Part shown: positions 41,314 to 49,923 of the stretch, one piece after another
Position numbering within the stretch: position 1 is the stretch's first letter
Layout: each line of letters opens with the position of its first letter
DNA from: an uncultured bacterium
Lineage (GTDB): Bacteria > Edwardsbacteria > AC1 > EtOH8
Assembly: GCA_937863685.1 (NCBI GenBank)
Contig: CALMGM010000005.1
Location: 1,138,217 to 1,202,216, forward strand
Length of the DNA stretch: 64,000 nucleotides
Direction: 5' to 3'
Program-made: the position numbers and the translations under genes
Notes under the pieces: generated by a model
Told to the model about the DNA's origin: nothing
The model's database searches: none
What the model saw: the letters and a program-made list of their open reading frames with translations, nothing else

Positions 41314-43614
41314 CTATTTTCTTTTTATATACCCCAGCGCCTGGTCGTTGTCGCCGTCCATAATCACCGAGACTGTGGAGTCGGCCATCATCTTGGAAAC
41401 ATTTATCACCGTGATGACCTTTTCCATCTTCTTGAATTCCGGCAGGATCCTCTTCAGCAGGTTCGGTGCGTTCTTGAAGAACTTCTCGTTGAACACCATG
41501 CCCTTCTCATCGGGATACAGCGGCAGGTAGCGGATCCGGGCCTCCACCAGATCCTGGAAGAAATGGGTGCCGAAGGAGACCTCGGGCACATAATCCTTCT
41601 TTTTCTTGGCCACCTCGATCAGCATGGCGGTGTTGTTGATGTCCGAATATCCCACCCGCACCCCCAGCTTGATGTCGCCCCGGCTGCCCCAGCGGCCCGG
41701 CCCCATCAGGATGAACTTCTGACGCGGCAGGCGGCTGTTCAGTTCGCCGATGGTACGGCCCACCTGGATCAGGTCCTCCATGGTGGGCAGGGAATCGTAC
41801 TCCGCCGGATCAACATACACCAGGTATTCGATATCCTCCACCTGGGCGGTGGTGACGAATTTATCGGCGGTAAACAGGATATCATCCTTGGGGACGTCCT
41901 GGGGCACCGGGATGTTGTGCACCCCGCCCGATTGGCTCTGAGGCCGGCACTGCAGCAGGTACAGCTTGTGGATGTCGCCGTCGCAGGCGAACTCTATGTC
42001 CACCGGCCAGCCCAGCTCCTTACTGAGGATGTCCAGTATGGCCTTGATCTGGGGGATGAAGGGGCCGTGGGTCAGCAGTTTGGAGAAGGTGACCACCGGG
42101 GTCCCCTTGTCGTAATCTATCATGGTGCCCACCGGGGTGAACATCTGGCCGTCCTGGTGGATGGAGATGATCTGGGGCAGGGCCGGATACTCCTGGCCGT
42201 ACTCCTGGACCAGCTTCTCGAAATTGATGGTTTCGAAGCGGCGGGTGGTGAGGTTGATGACGTCGATGCTCTTCTGGGAATACCACAACACCTCTTCGGG
42301 GCTGGCATTCACCCTGAGGCCGGGCTGGCCGGGACAGACCAGGGCCGGATAATCGTCGCCCATCCGGTCCACCGCCCGGGTGCCCAGGCCGGCCACCAGC
42401 CGGATGATACCGTCCTCCCGCCGGATGCGGGGCGACCAGCGGAACTCGTTGGAACTGAAGGCCACCCCGGCGTAGGCCGGGAAGAAATAACGGCCCACCC
42501 GCTGCCCCACCACCTCCTGGATGACGATGGCCATCTCCTCGTTGAAGTCCAGCAGGCCCCGCTCCCGGCGGTACTCGATGGGATCCGGCCCGAAGACGCT
42601 GGCGTACACCTCCTCGATGGCGTCGATCAGGGCCTCCAGCTTCTCGCGCTTGGTACCCTGGTTGGCCACGAACAGGCTCTTGTATTTTCCGGCAAAGGAG
42701 GAGCCCAGGGTGTCCTCCAGCAGGCTGGAGGAGCGCACCACCAGCGGACGGTCTCCGAAATCGTCCAGGGCCAGGCTCAAGCCGGCGATGATCTCCGGCG
42801 ACATGGAGGAGTTCTTGAAGATCTGCTCGATGTAGGGGTACTCCTGGCGGATCTCCACCGGGTCGCGGTACTTGATGGTGGGCATCTCCTCCAGGGCGTT
42901 GAAATGCAGGAAATCCAGGATGCCGTCGGAGGTGATGTACCAGGTCTTGGGGATGGTGAGGTTACGCAGGGCGATGGTGTTCTTCTTGGCGGCCAGCAGT
43001 ATCTTTTCGGCCCGGAACAGGCCGGCGGCCTTGCCGCCCAGCTTGCCGTTGCCGGTGGATGGACCGATGGTGCGGGACAGCACCGGGGCGAAATCGAAAA
43101 CCGTCACGAAATTCTTGGTGGTGTTGATATAATCCAGGTCCTCGCTGAAGAACCGCCGGATCAGGGCCACCCGGACCCCGATGCGCTCCTCGGGCGACAG
43201 GCTCTTCTGGGCATCGGACATCAGGCTGAAGCGGGTAACGGCCTCGGTGATGTCGGCCAGGGAAACGTCCCTCTTTTCGGCGGCCATGGCCAGAAAGCGG
43301 GCCTGTTCGTGCTTGACCCACAGGCTGATCATCCGGGCGATCTCCTCGGCGCTGACCTCCTGAGCGGCGATGGTGAACACCTCATCCATGATCTCCTGCA
43401 GCAGCACCTGGTTAAGCCGGGGCATGGGCTGGTTTTCGCTGTATTCCCAGTCGGTGGAGGTGGAGTCCAGGCGCTTCATCAGCTCCTCGATGCGGGAGAT
43501 GTTGCGCTTGTAGAGATAGTTCATCATCTTGCGGCCGATCCGGTTCAGCAGCACCGGATTGGTGTCGCGCAGCAGGTCGATGATCACCTGCCATTCGGGT
43601 TTGTGTTCGGACAA
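41314..43614 (-). CDS. PPDK-N-type ATP-grasp (PEP/pyruvate-binding) protein, shorter paralogue
   Basis: 766 residues. A helical N-terminus (about 1-180) precedes a PEP/pyruvate-binding ATP-grasp domain: LGGKAAGLFRAEKIL, then PLVVRSSSLLEDTLGSSFAGKY, MAIVIQEVVGQ and VGRYFFPAYAGVAFS. The family's phosphohistidine domain and the PEP-binding barrel of true PEP synthase or PPDK are absent; instead there is a C-terminal domain with ILMGPGRWGSRGD. That domain is shared with the 992-residue paralogue. It may phosphorylate a partner or use the fold for regulation. About 100 bases separate the two genes on one strand. Confidence 0.8.
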   Translation of the reverse strand: MSEHKPEWQVIIDLLRDTNPVLLNRIGRKMMNYLYKRNISRIEELMKRLDSTSTDWEYSENQPMPRLNQVLLQEIMDEVFTIAAQEVSAEEIARMISLWVKHEQARFLAMAAEKRDVSLADITEAVTRFSLMSDAQKSLSPEERIGVRVALIRRFFSEDLDYINTTKNFVTVFDFAPVLSRTIGPSTGNGKLGGKAAGLFRAEKILLAAKKNTIALRNLTIPKTWYITSDGILDFLHFNALEEMPTIKYRDPVEIRQEYPYIEQIFKNSSMSPEIIAGLSLALDDFGDRPLVVRSSSLLEDTLGSSFAGKYKSLFVANQGTKREKLEALIDAIEEVYASVFGPDPIEYRRERGLLDFNEEMAIVIQEVVGQRVGRYFFPAYAGVAFSSNEFRWSPRIRREDGIIRLVAGLGTRAVDRMGDDYPALVCPGQPGLRVNASPEEVLWYSQKSIDVINLTTRRFETINFEKLVQEYGQEYPALPQIISIHQDGQMFTPVGTMIDYDKGTPVVTFSKLLTHGPFIPQIKAILDILSKELGWPVDIEFACDGDIHKLYLLQCRPQSQSGGVHNIPVPQDVPKDDILFTADKFVTTAQVEDIEYLVYVDPAEYDSLPTMEDLIQVGRTIGELNSRLPRQKFILMGPGRWGSRGDIKLGVRVGYSDINNTAMLIEVAKKKKDYVPEVSFGTHFFQDLVEARIRYLPLYPDEKGMVFNEKFFKNAPNLLKRILPEFKKMEKVITVINVSKMMADSTVSVIMDGDNDQALGYIKRK

Positions 43615-43717
43615 TGCGGTTCTCCCAATAGGGGTTAAAATTTATTTAATCGTGCAATCTCTCTCCCACACAAAGACGCTAAGACACCAAGGGTTTCAAA
43701 ACATGAAGACACGATTA

Positions 43718-46696
43718 TCAATCCAATAATATCACACCATAGCCGGTGCGGCCGTCGATCATCACCGTCAGCGGCTTGGCAAAACGCAGGTGCCGGACGT
43801 TCTCCGATTCTCCGATCACCGGGCCCTGCTCCAGCCGGGGCCAGTCGATCCTGCCGTGCTCCGGGTCCAAGGGCACGGTGAAATAGCCGATCCTTAGCGA
43901 GGTCATGTTCTGGAAGAAGTGCGAGCCCTGCGAGGGGTCCACGTTCATGTTGGGCAGGCTGACCTCGACCATGGTCTTGGCCCGGCTGATCTGGTTCCAT
44001 TTGACCGGGATGCCCAGCCAGGGATCGGAGGATCCCCAGCGGCCGGGTCCGATCAGGATATAGTTGCGGTCCTCCTCCTTGAGCCGGGCGTTGAATTTCT
44101 CTATCTCGTTGGCTATCCTCTGGCTGTTGGCGGCGTTGAAGGTGTCGGGCTTGACGTAGACCAGATCGCACATCTCCTGGTTGACCCCGTTGCCCAGCAC
44201 CTGATGGCTGTAGCACAGGGTCTCCCTGAAATTGTTCTCTCTGAGATCCACCTTGACCAGCTCGTCACCCACCACCAGCGGGCGCACCTGAAGAAAACCG
44301 AACTCGGCCGGCAGAACATTCCGGGGGTCCAGGTTCACTGCAAATTCCATTTCGATGGGACAGCCCATGGCCTCCCGGGAGAGCTTCAACAGCCGCTCCA
44401 GGATGCCGGCTAGGGGGAAGACATCATTTTTCAGAATGTTGGCAAAGGTGACGCTGCGGGGTCCGGGCTGGTTGATGCCGTCGTAGAACTGGTCATTCTG
44501 GGAGGAATAGGTGGAGGCCAGGTTGCCCAGGGTGCCGTCCAGTTCGGCCTGTTGCAGGTCGGCCTTCAGCAGGTACTGGTCCTCCTCGGCAAAAGCGGTG
44601 GAGGCCAGGGGACGCATATTTATGGCGTAGAATTCACGCTGGGAGTTGTTGAGCATCTCCTTGGTGGTGCCGAACTGCGGCAGAATGAGGGGATAGGCCG
44701 GTGTGAACCGTAAGGTGGCCCCGCCGTCCACCACCGTCTTGCCCAATCCCAGGGCCACATTGACCACGCCATCCTCGGGGGTGGCGCTGCCTACCGGATA
44801 GTAGTTGTAAGAGCGGGCCACCCCGGAGAAATCGGGATAAAAAATGCCGTTCCGCTTTTGGCCCACCACCTCCTGGATGACCACCGCCATCTTCTCCTCC
44901 TCCACCCGGTGGTTGGTGGATTCGATATAGGCCTTGGCCTGCTGGAAGAAAGTGGAGGCCCATACCAGTTTGATGGCGTTGGTCAGGCTCAGGAAACGGG
45001 CATCCAGGTTCGGTTCGTTGTTGGGGATCATCTTGGTGACGTAGATCCCAGCGAAGGGCTGGTAGAGGGCGTCCTCCAGCAGGCTGGAGGATCTCACCGC
45101 CAGCGGGGCCTTCAATTGCCGGATGAAATCCAGCAGGTCGCCCACGATGGTGGCCGGCAGTTCGGCATGAAGGAAGGCGTTGGCTATTCGGGCGTCAGAT
45201 TTCTCCTGCAGAGCCATGCCGAAAAGGTCGTTGTGGCGGACGAACTCGTCGAACAGATCGGTGCCCAACACCAGGGTGCGGGGGATGGAGATCCTGACCT
45301 CCGGGAAATCATCGTCCTTCAGGTTGGCGGTAAGGACCTTGTCGATGAAGGCCAGGCCCCGGGCCTTGCCGCCCATGGAGCCGCCGCCCATCCGATAAAA
45401 ATGCCACTGTTTTAAATTGAACTGGCGGGAATAATAATAAACGCCTCCCCGGTGCATGCCGTTATAATGCTCCAGGAAAGCTTCTTTTATGGCCCGGCGC
45501 AGCAGCAGAAGATCCTTTTGCTCGGCAACCAAGGGCTGATATATCTTTTCGGCCAGCTGGAATTCGGTGCGAACCAGCAGCCAGCGTTTCAGGTCTTCAT
45601 GACGGTAATAGGTCGACAACAGGTCGGGCGGCAGGCTTTCCACCACCGATAGAAAAGCTTCGATATTGGCCACCCGGGCCACCTCGCTCCGATTTTCATC
45701 CCGGAATACCAGGTCGCCGAAATCGAAATGATCGGTCAGGATCTGGTGGAAATCGCCTATCAAAGTGGGGCTGTTCTTCAGCAGGTGGGCGGCGTTCAGC
45801 TCTTGGGCGATCTGCCGGGTGTTCTCCTCGCTGGACTGGAACATTATCGGCAGATAGGGCTGCCGGGACCTTACCATCTTGACGAAATCGATCCCGGCCC
45901 GGTCGTCAAGCTTTCCGTTGCGGGGGCAGCGGATGTCGCTGAAGATTCCCAGCATGCTGTCCTGGAACTTATGGTAGATAGCGACGGCCTGTTCGTAATT
46001 GCCGGCCAGATGGACCTGGGGCCGGCCGTTCTGCCTGAGCACCCTTTGGGTGAATGATAGATTCTCATGCAGTAAACGGCTGGTCTGGTTCCACAGCTCC
46101 TCATAAATCAAATAGATGTAAGAGGAATAGAACTGAACCGAGTCCTCCAGCACCAGCAGGTTGGGGACCCCCACCAGGCCGGTGTCGTGCTCGGAGTTCT
46201 TGACGTCCTCGATGTACTGGATGATGCCGGCCATGATCTTGCCGTCGCCCTGCCAGGCGAATATCTTGTCCACCGAGCGGCCGTCGTCGGCCTCCACTAG
46301 GCGCTGCAGCTCCGGGGTGTTGTAGGCCAGCACCACCACCGGCAGGCCGGGGTGCTTCTCCTTGACCGCCCGGCCGAAGGTGAAGGGGTCCATGTCCCCC
46401 AGCCGCTGGATGGTGACCACCAGGTCATAGGTCTCATCATCCAGCGCTTTCAGGGCGGCCTGGCCGCCGGTGGCCCGGGTGATGACCGGCACATAGCCCA
46501 GGTCGCGCTGTTTGTAGATCTGGCCCAGCAGGTCGGCCAGCCGGCCCTCTTCTTCCAAAATGAAGGAATCATAAAGGCTGGCCACCAGCAGAACCTTGCG
46601 CACCCGATAGGACATCAGCCGCTGCAATTTGGATGAATAGAAATCGTCCAGCGGCAGCAAACTGGTTTGGTTTGTTTTTTGATTGGTCGGGATCAT
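43718..46696 (-). CDS. PPDK-N-type ATP-grasp protein with two receiver-like domains
   Basis: 992 residues. Two N-terminal response-regulator-like domains: about 30-155 (VRKVLLVASLYDSFILEEEG, YDLVVTIQRLGDMDPFTFG), without a clear phospho-Asp, and about 165-320 (NLLVLEDSVQFYSS, LGIFSDIRCPRNGKLDD). Then the ATP-grasp part (MGGGSMGGKARGLAFID, PLAVRSSSLLEDALYQPFAGIY, MAVVIQEVVGQKRNG) and the shared C-terminal domain (ILIGPGRWGSSDPWLG). No mobile phosphohistidine domain is seen. The set suggests a signalling or allosteric phosphotransfer protein. Upstream member of the pair with the 766-residue paralogue. Confidence 0.8.
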   Translation of the reverse strand: MIPTNQKTNQTSLLPLDDFYSSKLQRLMSYRVRKVLLVASLYDSFILEEEGRLADLLGQIYKQRDLGYVPVITRATGGQAALKALDDETYDLVVTIQRLGDMDPFTFGRAVKEKHPGLPVVVLAYNTPELQRLVEADDGRSVDKIFAWQGDGKIMAGIIQYIEDVKNSEHDTGLVGVPNLLVLEDSVQFYSSYIYLIYEELWNQTSRLLHENLSFTQRVLRQNGRPQVHLAGNYEQAVAIYHKFQDSMLGIFSDIRCPRNGKLDDRAGIDFVKMVRSRQPYLPIMFQSSEENTRQIAQELNAAHLLKNSPTLIGDFHQILTDHFDFGDLVFRDENRSEVARVANIEAFLSVVESLPPDLLSTYYRHEDLKRWLLVRTEFQLAEKIYQPLVAEQKDLLLLRRAIKEAFLEHYNGMHRGGVYYYSRQFNLKQWHFYRMGGGSMGGKARGLAFIDKVLTANLKDDDFPEVRISIPRTLVLGTDLFDEFVRHNDLFGMALQEKSDARIANAFLHAELPATIVGDLLDFIRQLKAPLAVRSSSLLEDALYQPFAGIYVTKMIPNNEPNLDARFLSLTNAIKLVWASTFFQQAKAYIESTNHRVEEEKMAVVIQEVVGQKRNGIFYPDFSGVARSYNYYPVGSATPEDGVVNVALGLGKTVVDGGATLRFTPAYPLILPQFGTTKEMLNNSQREFYAINMRPLASTAFAEEDQYLLKADLQQAELDGTLGNLASTYSSQNDQFYDGINQPGPRSVTFANILKNDVFPLAGILERLLKLSREAMGCPIEMEFAVNLDPRNVLPAEFGFLQVRPLVVGDELVKVDLRENNFRETLCYSHQVLGNGVNQEMCDLVYVKPDTFNAANSQRIANEIEKFNARLKEEDRNYILIGPGRWGSSDPWLGIPVKWNQISRAKTMVEVSLPNMNVDPSQGSHFFQNMTSLRIGYFTVPLDPEHGRIDWPRLEQGPVIGESENVRHLRFAKPLTVMIDGRTGYGVILLD

Positions 46697-46803
46697 AAAT
46701 CAATCCAAAGTTAATGTATTAGTATATGCCAAGCAGTAGGATAAAATCAACGATTATTTCCTTAAACAATTAATTTTACGTGGCACTGAATTTTTAAAAC
46801 ACC

Positions 46804-46832
46804 TTGGATTCCTGCCTTCGCAGGAATGACAG
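46804..46832. repeat. Dispersed palindrome (dRS3-like), TCCTGC variant
   Basis: TTGGATTCCTGC, loop, GCAGGAATGACAG; nearly identical to the copy at 27824. Confidence 0.8.
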
Positions 46833-46850
46833 AATGACATATCAATAAAA

Positions 46851-46880
46851 AGGCGCAGGAAAATTTCCTGCGCCTACTAA
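46851..46880 (-). terminator. Terminator of the second glutamate dehydrogenase gene
   Basis: AGGCGCAGGAAA / TTTCCTGCGCCT, a perfect 12-bp inverted repeat, followed on the minus strand by TTTTTATTG. Confidence 0.85.
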
Positions 46881-46909
46881 CAACTAAAACCTTGCAACTA
46901 GTAACTAAA

Positions 46910-48196
46910 TTACACCCAGCCCCTCAGCTTGCAGGCCTCGGCCACCTTCTGAATGGCGATCATGTAGGCCGCGTCGCGCATATAGACCTTCTTATCTCGG
47001 GCCAGGGCACTTACCTTCAGGAAGGCGTCGGTCATCTTGGTGTCCAGCTTGGACAGCACCTCGTCCTTGGTCCAGAAGTAGTTCATGTTGCACTGTACCT
47101 GCTCGAAATAACTGCAGGTGACCCCGCCGGCATTGGCCAGAAAGTCGGGTATCATGAAGATGCCGCGCTGCTTGATGATCTCGTCGGCCTCGGGGGTGGT
47201 TGGGCCGTTGGCGCCCTCCACTATCAGCTTGACGTTCTTGCCCATCTTGGGGGCGGTGTCCTTGGTGACCTGATTCTCCAGGGCGGCCGGCACCAGGATC
47301 TCCACGTCCTGCTCGATCCAGGCGTTGCCGTCCAGCACCTCGTAACCGGCGGCCTTGGCCTTTTCCTTGCTGATGCCCCCGAAGCGGTCGGTGATCTTCA
47401 GCAGTTCGTCGGCGTCGATGCCGGTCTTCTTGAGGAAGGTGTACGATTTCTGGTCGGCCTGGTCCCAGCAGGACACGCAGACCGGGGTTCCGCCGTATTC
47501 CTTGTACAGCTTGACGGCGTACTGGGAGACGTTGCCGAATCCCTGGAAGGCGGCCTTGGTCTTCTTGATGTCAATGCCCATCTCGCGCAGGGCCTCCCGC
47601 ATCACGTAGACGCAGCCGTAGCCGGTGGCCTCGGTGCGGCCCAAACTTCCGCCCACCCCCAGCGGCTTGCCGGTGATGATGCCGGGGAACTTGCCGTTGT
47701 GGATCCTCTCGTACTCGTCCATCATCCAGATCATGTGCTGGCCGGAGGTCATCACGTCCGGGGCCGGCACGTCCTGGAAGGGCCCCACGTTATAGGCCAC
47801 CTGGCGCATCCAGCCGCGGCAAATGCCCTCCTGCTCACGCTCCGAAAGGTGATGCGGGTCGCAGATGACCCCGCCCTTGCCGCCGCCCAGGGGGATATCC
47901 ACCACCGAGCACTTCCAGGTCATCCAGGTGGCCAGGGCCCTGACGGTGTCGATGGTCTCCTGGGGGTGGAAGCGGATGCCGCCCTTGCAGGGGCCGCGGG
48001 CATCGTTGTGCTGGACCCGGAAGCCGCGGAATACCTTGACGGTGCCGTCATCCATGCGGACCGGGATGTTGAAGTGATACTCCCGCATGGGATTACGTAG
48101 GAGATCGCAGGTTGCCTGATCGAGGCCCAGTTTTTCGGCCACGCCGTCAAACTGTTTTTGGGCCATCTCAAAGGCATTAAAGGATTTGTCAGCCAT
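46910..48196 (-). CDS. Glu/Leu/Phe/Val-family dehydrogenase (probably NAD(H) glutamate dehydrogenase)
   Basis: 428 residues. Substrate domain: RVQHNDARGPCKGGIRFHP and VDIPLGGGKGGVICDPHHLS with catalytic PAPDVMTSGQHM; dinucleotide domain: AAFQGFGNVSQYAVKLYKEYGG. The length and the DPHHLS loop are typical of the ~420-residue NAD-dependent or dual-specific glutamate dehydrogenases, distinct from the 452-residue enzyme at 35580. It converts glutamate to 2-oxoglutarate and ammonia, or the reverse. The start has GGAG upstream (AAAAGGAGCTG). Monocistronic, with a terminator. Confidence 0.92.
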   Translation of the reverse strand: MADKSFNAFEMAQKQFDGVAEKLGLDQATCDLLRNPMREYHFNIPVRMDDGTVKVFRGFRVQHNDARGPCKGGIRFHPQETIDTVRALATWMTWKCSVVDIPLGGGKGGVICDPHHLSEREQEGICRGWMRQVAYNVGPFQDVPAPDVMTSGQHMIWMMDEYERIHNGKFPGIITGKPLGVGGSLGRTEATGYGCVYVMREALREMGIDIKKTKAAFQGFGNVSQYAVKLYKEYGGTPVCVSCWDQADQKSYTFLKKTGIDADELLKITDRFGGISKEKAKAAGYEVLDGNAWIEQDVEILVPAALENQVTKDTAPKMGKNVKLIVEGANGPTTPEADEIIKQRGIFMIPDFLANAGGVTCSYFEQVQCNMNYFWTKDEVLSKLDTKMTDAFLKVSALARDKKVYMRDAAYMIAIQKVAEACKLRGWV

Positions 48197-48336
48197 GAGA
48201 ATCAGCTCCTTTTATGAGTATTTAATATATATGAAGCCCCTGCAGAATACTCAACAGAGGCCTCTGTTATTCTAAATTCATGCGGATTATATCACAAGCG
48301 GAAATTAAAGTCAAATCCAATCGGCCGGCTATTCTA

Positions 48337-48365
48337 TTGACAAAATCGCTCGATAATCGTATACT
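48337..48365 (+). promoter_or_regulatory. Promoter of the thi operon
   Basis: TTGACA (48337-48342), 17-bp spacer, TATACT (48360-48365); transcription would begin just upstream of the riboswitch. Confidence 0.88.
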
Positions 48366-48371
48366 TCGTAA

Positions 48372-48477
48372 CAGCTGGGGGAGCATAAGGCATAAATGCC
48401 AGGCTGAGAGGCCCGATCAAATGAAAGATAGGGCGACCCCTTAACCTGAACTGGGTAACACCAGCGGAGGGAAGCGT
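48372..48477 (+). ncRNA. TPP riboswitch (THI element)
   Basis: The conserved blocks are present in order: CTGGGGGAGC, GGCTGAGAGGCCC, a variable stem, GCGACCCCTTAACCTGAACT, GGGTAACACCAGCGGAGGGAAG. This is the thiamine pyrophosphate-binding aptamer. It is followed at about 20 bases by a terminator and, further on, by thiSGHE, so ligand binding probably ends transcription. Confidence 0.95.
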
Positions 48478-48496
48478 AAATAACCGGGGGTTATCG

Positions 48497-48531
48497 GCTT
48501 TTGCTCCGCAAGATCGGGCAAAGGCTTTTTT
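48497..48531 (+). terminator. Riboswitch-controlled terminator
   Basis: GCTTTTGC, 13-base loop, GCAAAGGC (one wobble pair), then TTTTTTGTTC. It lies right behind the TPP aptamer. The ~280 bases from here to thiS hold a dRS3-like repeat and a short membrane-like ORF fragment (GIYTAIGAGMGMIISLLI), but no convincing gene. Confidence 0.85.
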
Positions 48532-48678
48532 GTTCAAGGCACTTGCCAGCGAAACATGCGAAACACACGGATATTTTAACGGGTGGGTACGTTTTCTTTG
48601 CCGCGAAAAAATACAGTGAGTGCAGAGGGTTATAGGTCTTTATATTTTTTATTCCCAGGACAAATAAATACAGCAATC

Positions 48679-48707
48679 TGTCATTCCAGCGCAGGCTGGA
48701 ATCCAGG
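48679..48707. repeat. Dispersed palindrome (dRS3-like), TCCAGC variant
   Basis: TGTCATTCCAGC, loop, GCTGGAATCCAGG. It lies in the thi leader between the riboswitch and thiS. Confidence 0.8.
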
Positions 48708-48815
48708 CTTGGATGCCATTCGGAATTTATACTGCAATTGGTGCGGGAATGGGCATGATAATATCGTTATTGATCTATTCAAACACTAAAAGCAAAACTT
48801 TATACTCACTGTCAT

Positions 48816-49016
48816 ATGCAAATCATCCTGAACGGGAAAGAGCACCAACTGGCCGGTCCGGTCCCGGTCGAAGCCCTGCTGAAAGATCTGGGGCAGGATG
48901 GCGGACGATTGGTGGTGGAGCTCAATGCAACGATCATCAACCAAGAGCTTTATTCTGCCACCATGCTGAAAGAGGGCGACATCCTGGAGGTGGTCCGGCT
49001 GGTGGGCGGGGGATGA
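48816..49016 (+). CDS. thiS: Sulfur carrier protein ThiS
   Basis: 66 residues, ubiquitin-like: MQIILNGKEHQLAG at the start and the functional C-terminal Gly-Gly (VVRLVGGG). The carrier takes sulfur as a C-terminal thiocarboxylate for the thiazole ring. The last residues VGGG show one extra glycine beyond the usual GG end, unusual but seen in some ThiS. The adenylating partner ThiF is not in this window. First gene of the riboswitch-controlled operon. Confidence 0.9.
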   Translation: MQIILNGKEHQLAGPVPVEALLKDLGQDGGRLVVELNATIINQELYSATMLKEGDILEVVRLVGGG

Positions 49017-49134
49017 TTTGATAAAAGCAAAATGAGAAGCCAGTAGACTGTAGTCGGTATGCAGTATTTAGTAATGGGGAATAAGTAATTACAAATTAAG
49101 AAAATTTCTTTGTATTCTTTGGGATTAATAAAAA

Positions 49135-49923
49135 ATGGAAGAAAATATAAATATGCTCAAACCCTTAATGATAGCCGGGCGGCAGATCAAATCACGCCTG
49201 TTACTGGGAACCGGGAAATTCCCCAATTCACAGGTGATGGCTGATGCCCTGGAGGCCTCGGGGGCCGAGATCGTGACCGTGGCTCTGCGCCGGGTGGAGT
49301 TCGACAACCCCCAGGATGACATCATCTCCCATGTTGACCAGAAAAGATACCTGCTGCTGCCCAACACCTCCGGGGCCCGGGATGCCGGGGAGGCGGTCCG
49401 TATCGCCAGGCTGGCCCGGGCGGCCAGCGGCTGGAACTGGCTGAAGCTGGAGGTAACTCCCGAGCCAAACTTCCTGCTACCCGATCCCATCGAGACGCTG
49501 AAAGCCGCTGAGATATTGCTGAAGGACGGATTCGTGGTCCTGCCATACATCAATGCCGACCCCATTCTGGCCAAGCGCCTGCAGGAGGCGGGCTGCGCGG
49601 CGGTGATGCCGCTGGGCTCGCCCATCGGCTCGGGCCGCGGGATCAGGACCGCCGACCAGATCAGGATCATCATCCAGCAGGCCACGGCGCCGGTGGTGGT
49701 GGATGCCGGGCTGGGCCTGCCATCCCATGTCTGCCAGGCCTTCGAGCTGGGGGCCGATGCCGTGCTGGTCAACACCGCGGTGGCGGTGGCCGAAGACCCG
49801 GTGAAAATGGCCAGGGCCTTCCGCCTGGCGGTGGAGGCTTCCCTGGCCGGGATCGAGGCCGGCCCCGCCCCTGAAAGTGATGACGCCTCCGCCTCCAGCC
49901 CGTTGACCGGATTCTTGAGGTGA
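49135..49923 (+). CDS. thiG: Thiazole synthase ThiG
   Basis: 262 residues. TIM-barrel enzyme: [12 protein letters not shown] near the start, [13 protein letters not shown] (the lysine of many ThiG is not in this stretch), [40 protein letters not shown] and [32 protein letters not shown]. It condenses deoxyxylulose phosphate, ThiS thiocarboxylate and dehydroglycine into the thiazole. It may start at 49135 or at the internal ATG 49153 (MLKPLMIAG). It overlaps thiH by 4 bases. Confidence 0.95.
   Translation: MEENINMLKPLMIAGRQIKSRLLLGTGKFPNSQVMADALEASGAEIVTVALRRVEFDNPQDDIISHVDQKRYLLLPNTSGARDAGEAVRIARLARAASGWNWLKLEVTPEPNFLLPDPIETLKAAEILLKDGFVVLPYINADPILAKRLQEAGCAAVMPLGSPIGSGRGIRTADQIRIIIQQATAPVVVDAGLGLPSHVCQAFELGADAVLVNTAVAVAEDPVKMARAFRLAVEASLAGIEAGPAPESDDASASSPLTGFLR

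Noticed and set aside
41563-43638. 691-aa plus-strand ORF
   Set aside because: Antisense shadow of the 766-residue ATP-grasp gene; its Gly/His/Val/Leu-rich translation has no domain, and the minus-strand frame is clearly coding.
43635-43717. Possible small gene between the two ATP-grasp genes
   Set aside because: The sequence is a CACAAAGACGCTAAGACACCAAG-type dispersed element, with a related decayed copy in the last bases of the window; no ORF.
46892-48100. 402-aa plus-strand ORF
   Set aside because: Antisense shadow of the second glutamate dehydrogenase gene.
48713-49021. 102-aa ORF overlapping thiS
   Set aside because: Its second half is thiS read out of frame. Only the first ~30 codons look protein-like (IGAGMGMIISLLIY), too little to call a gene.
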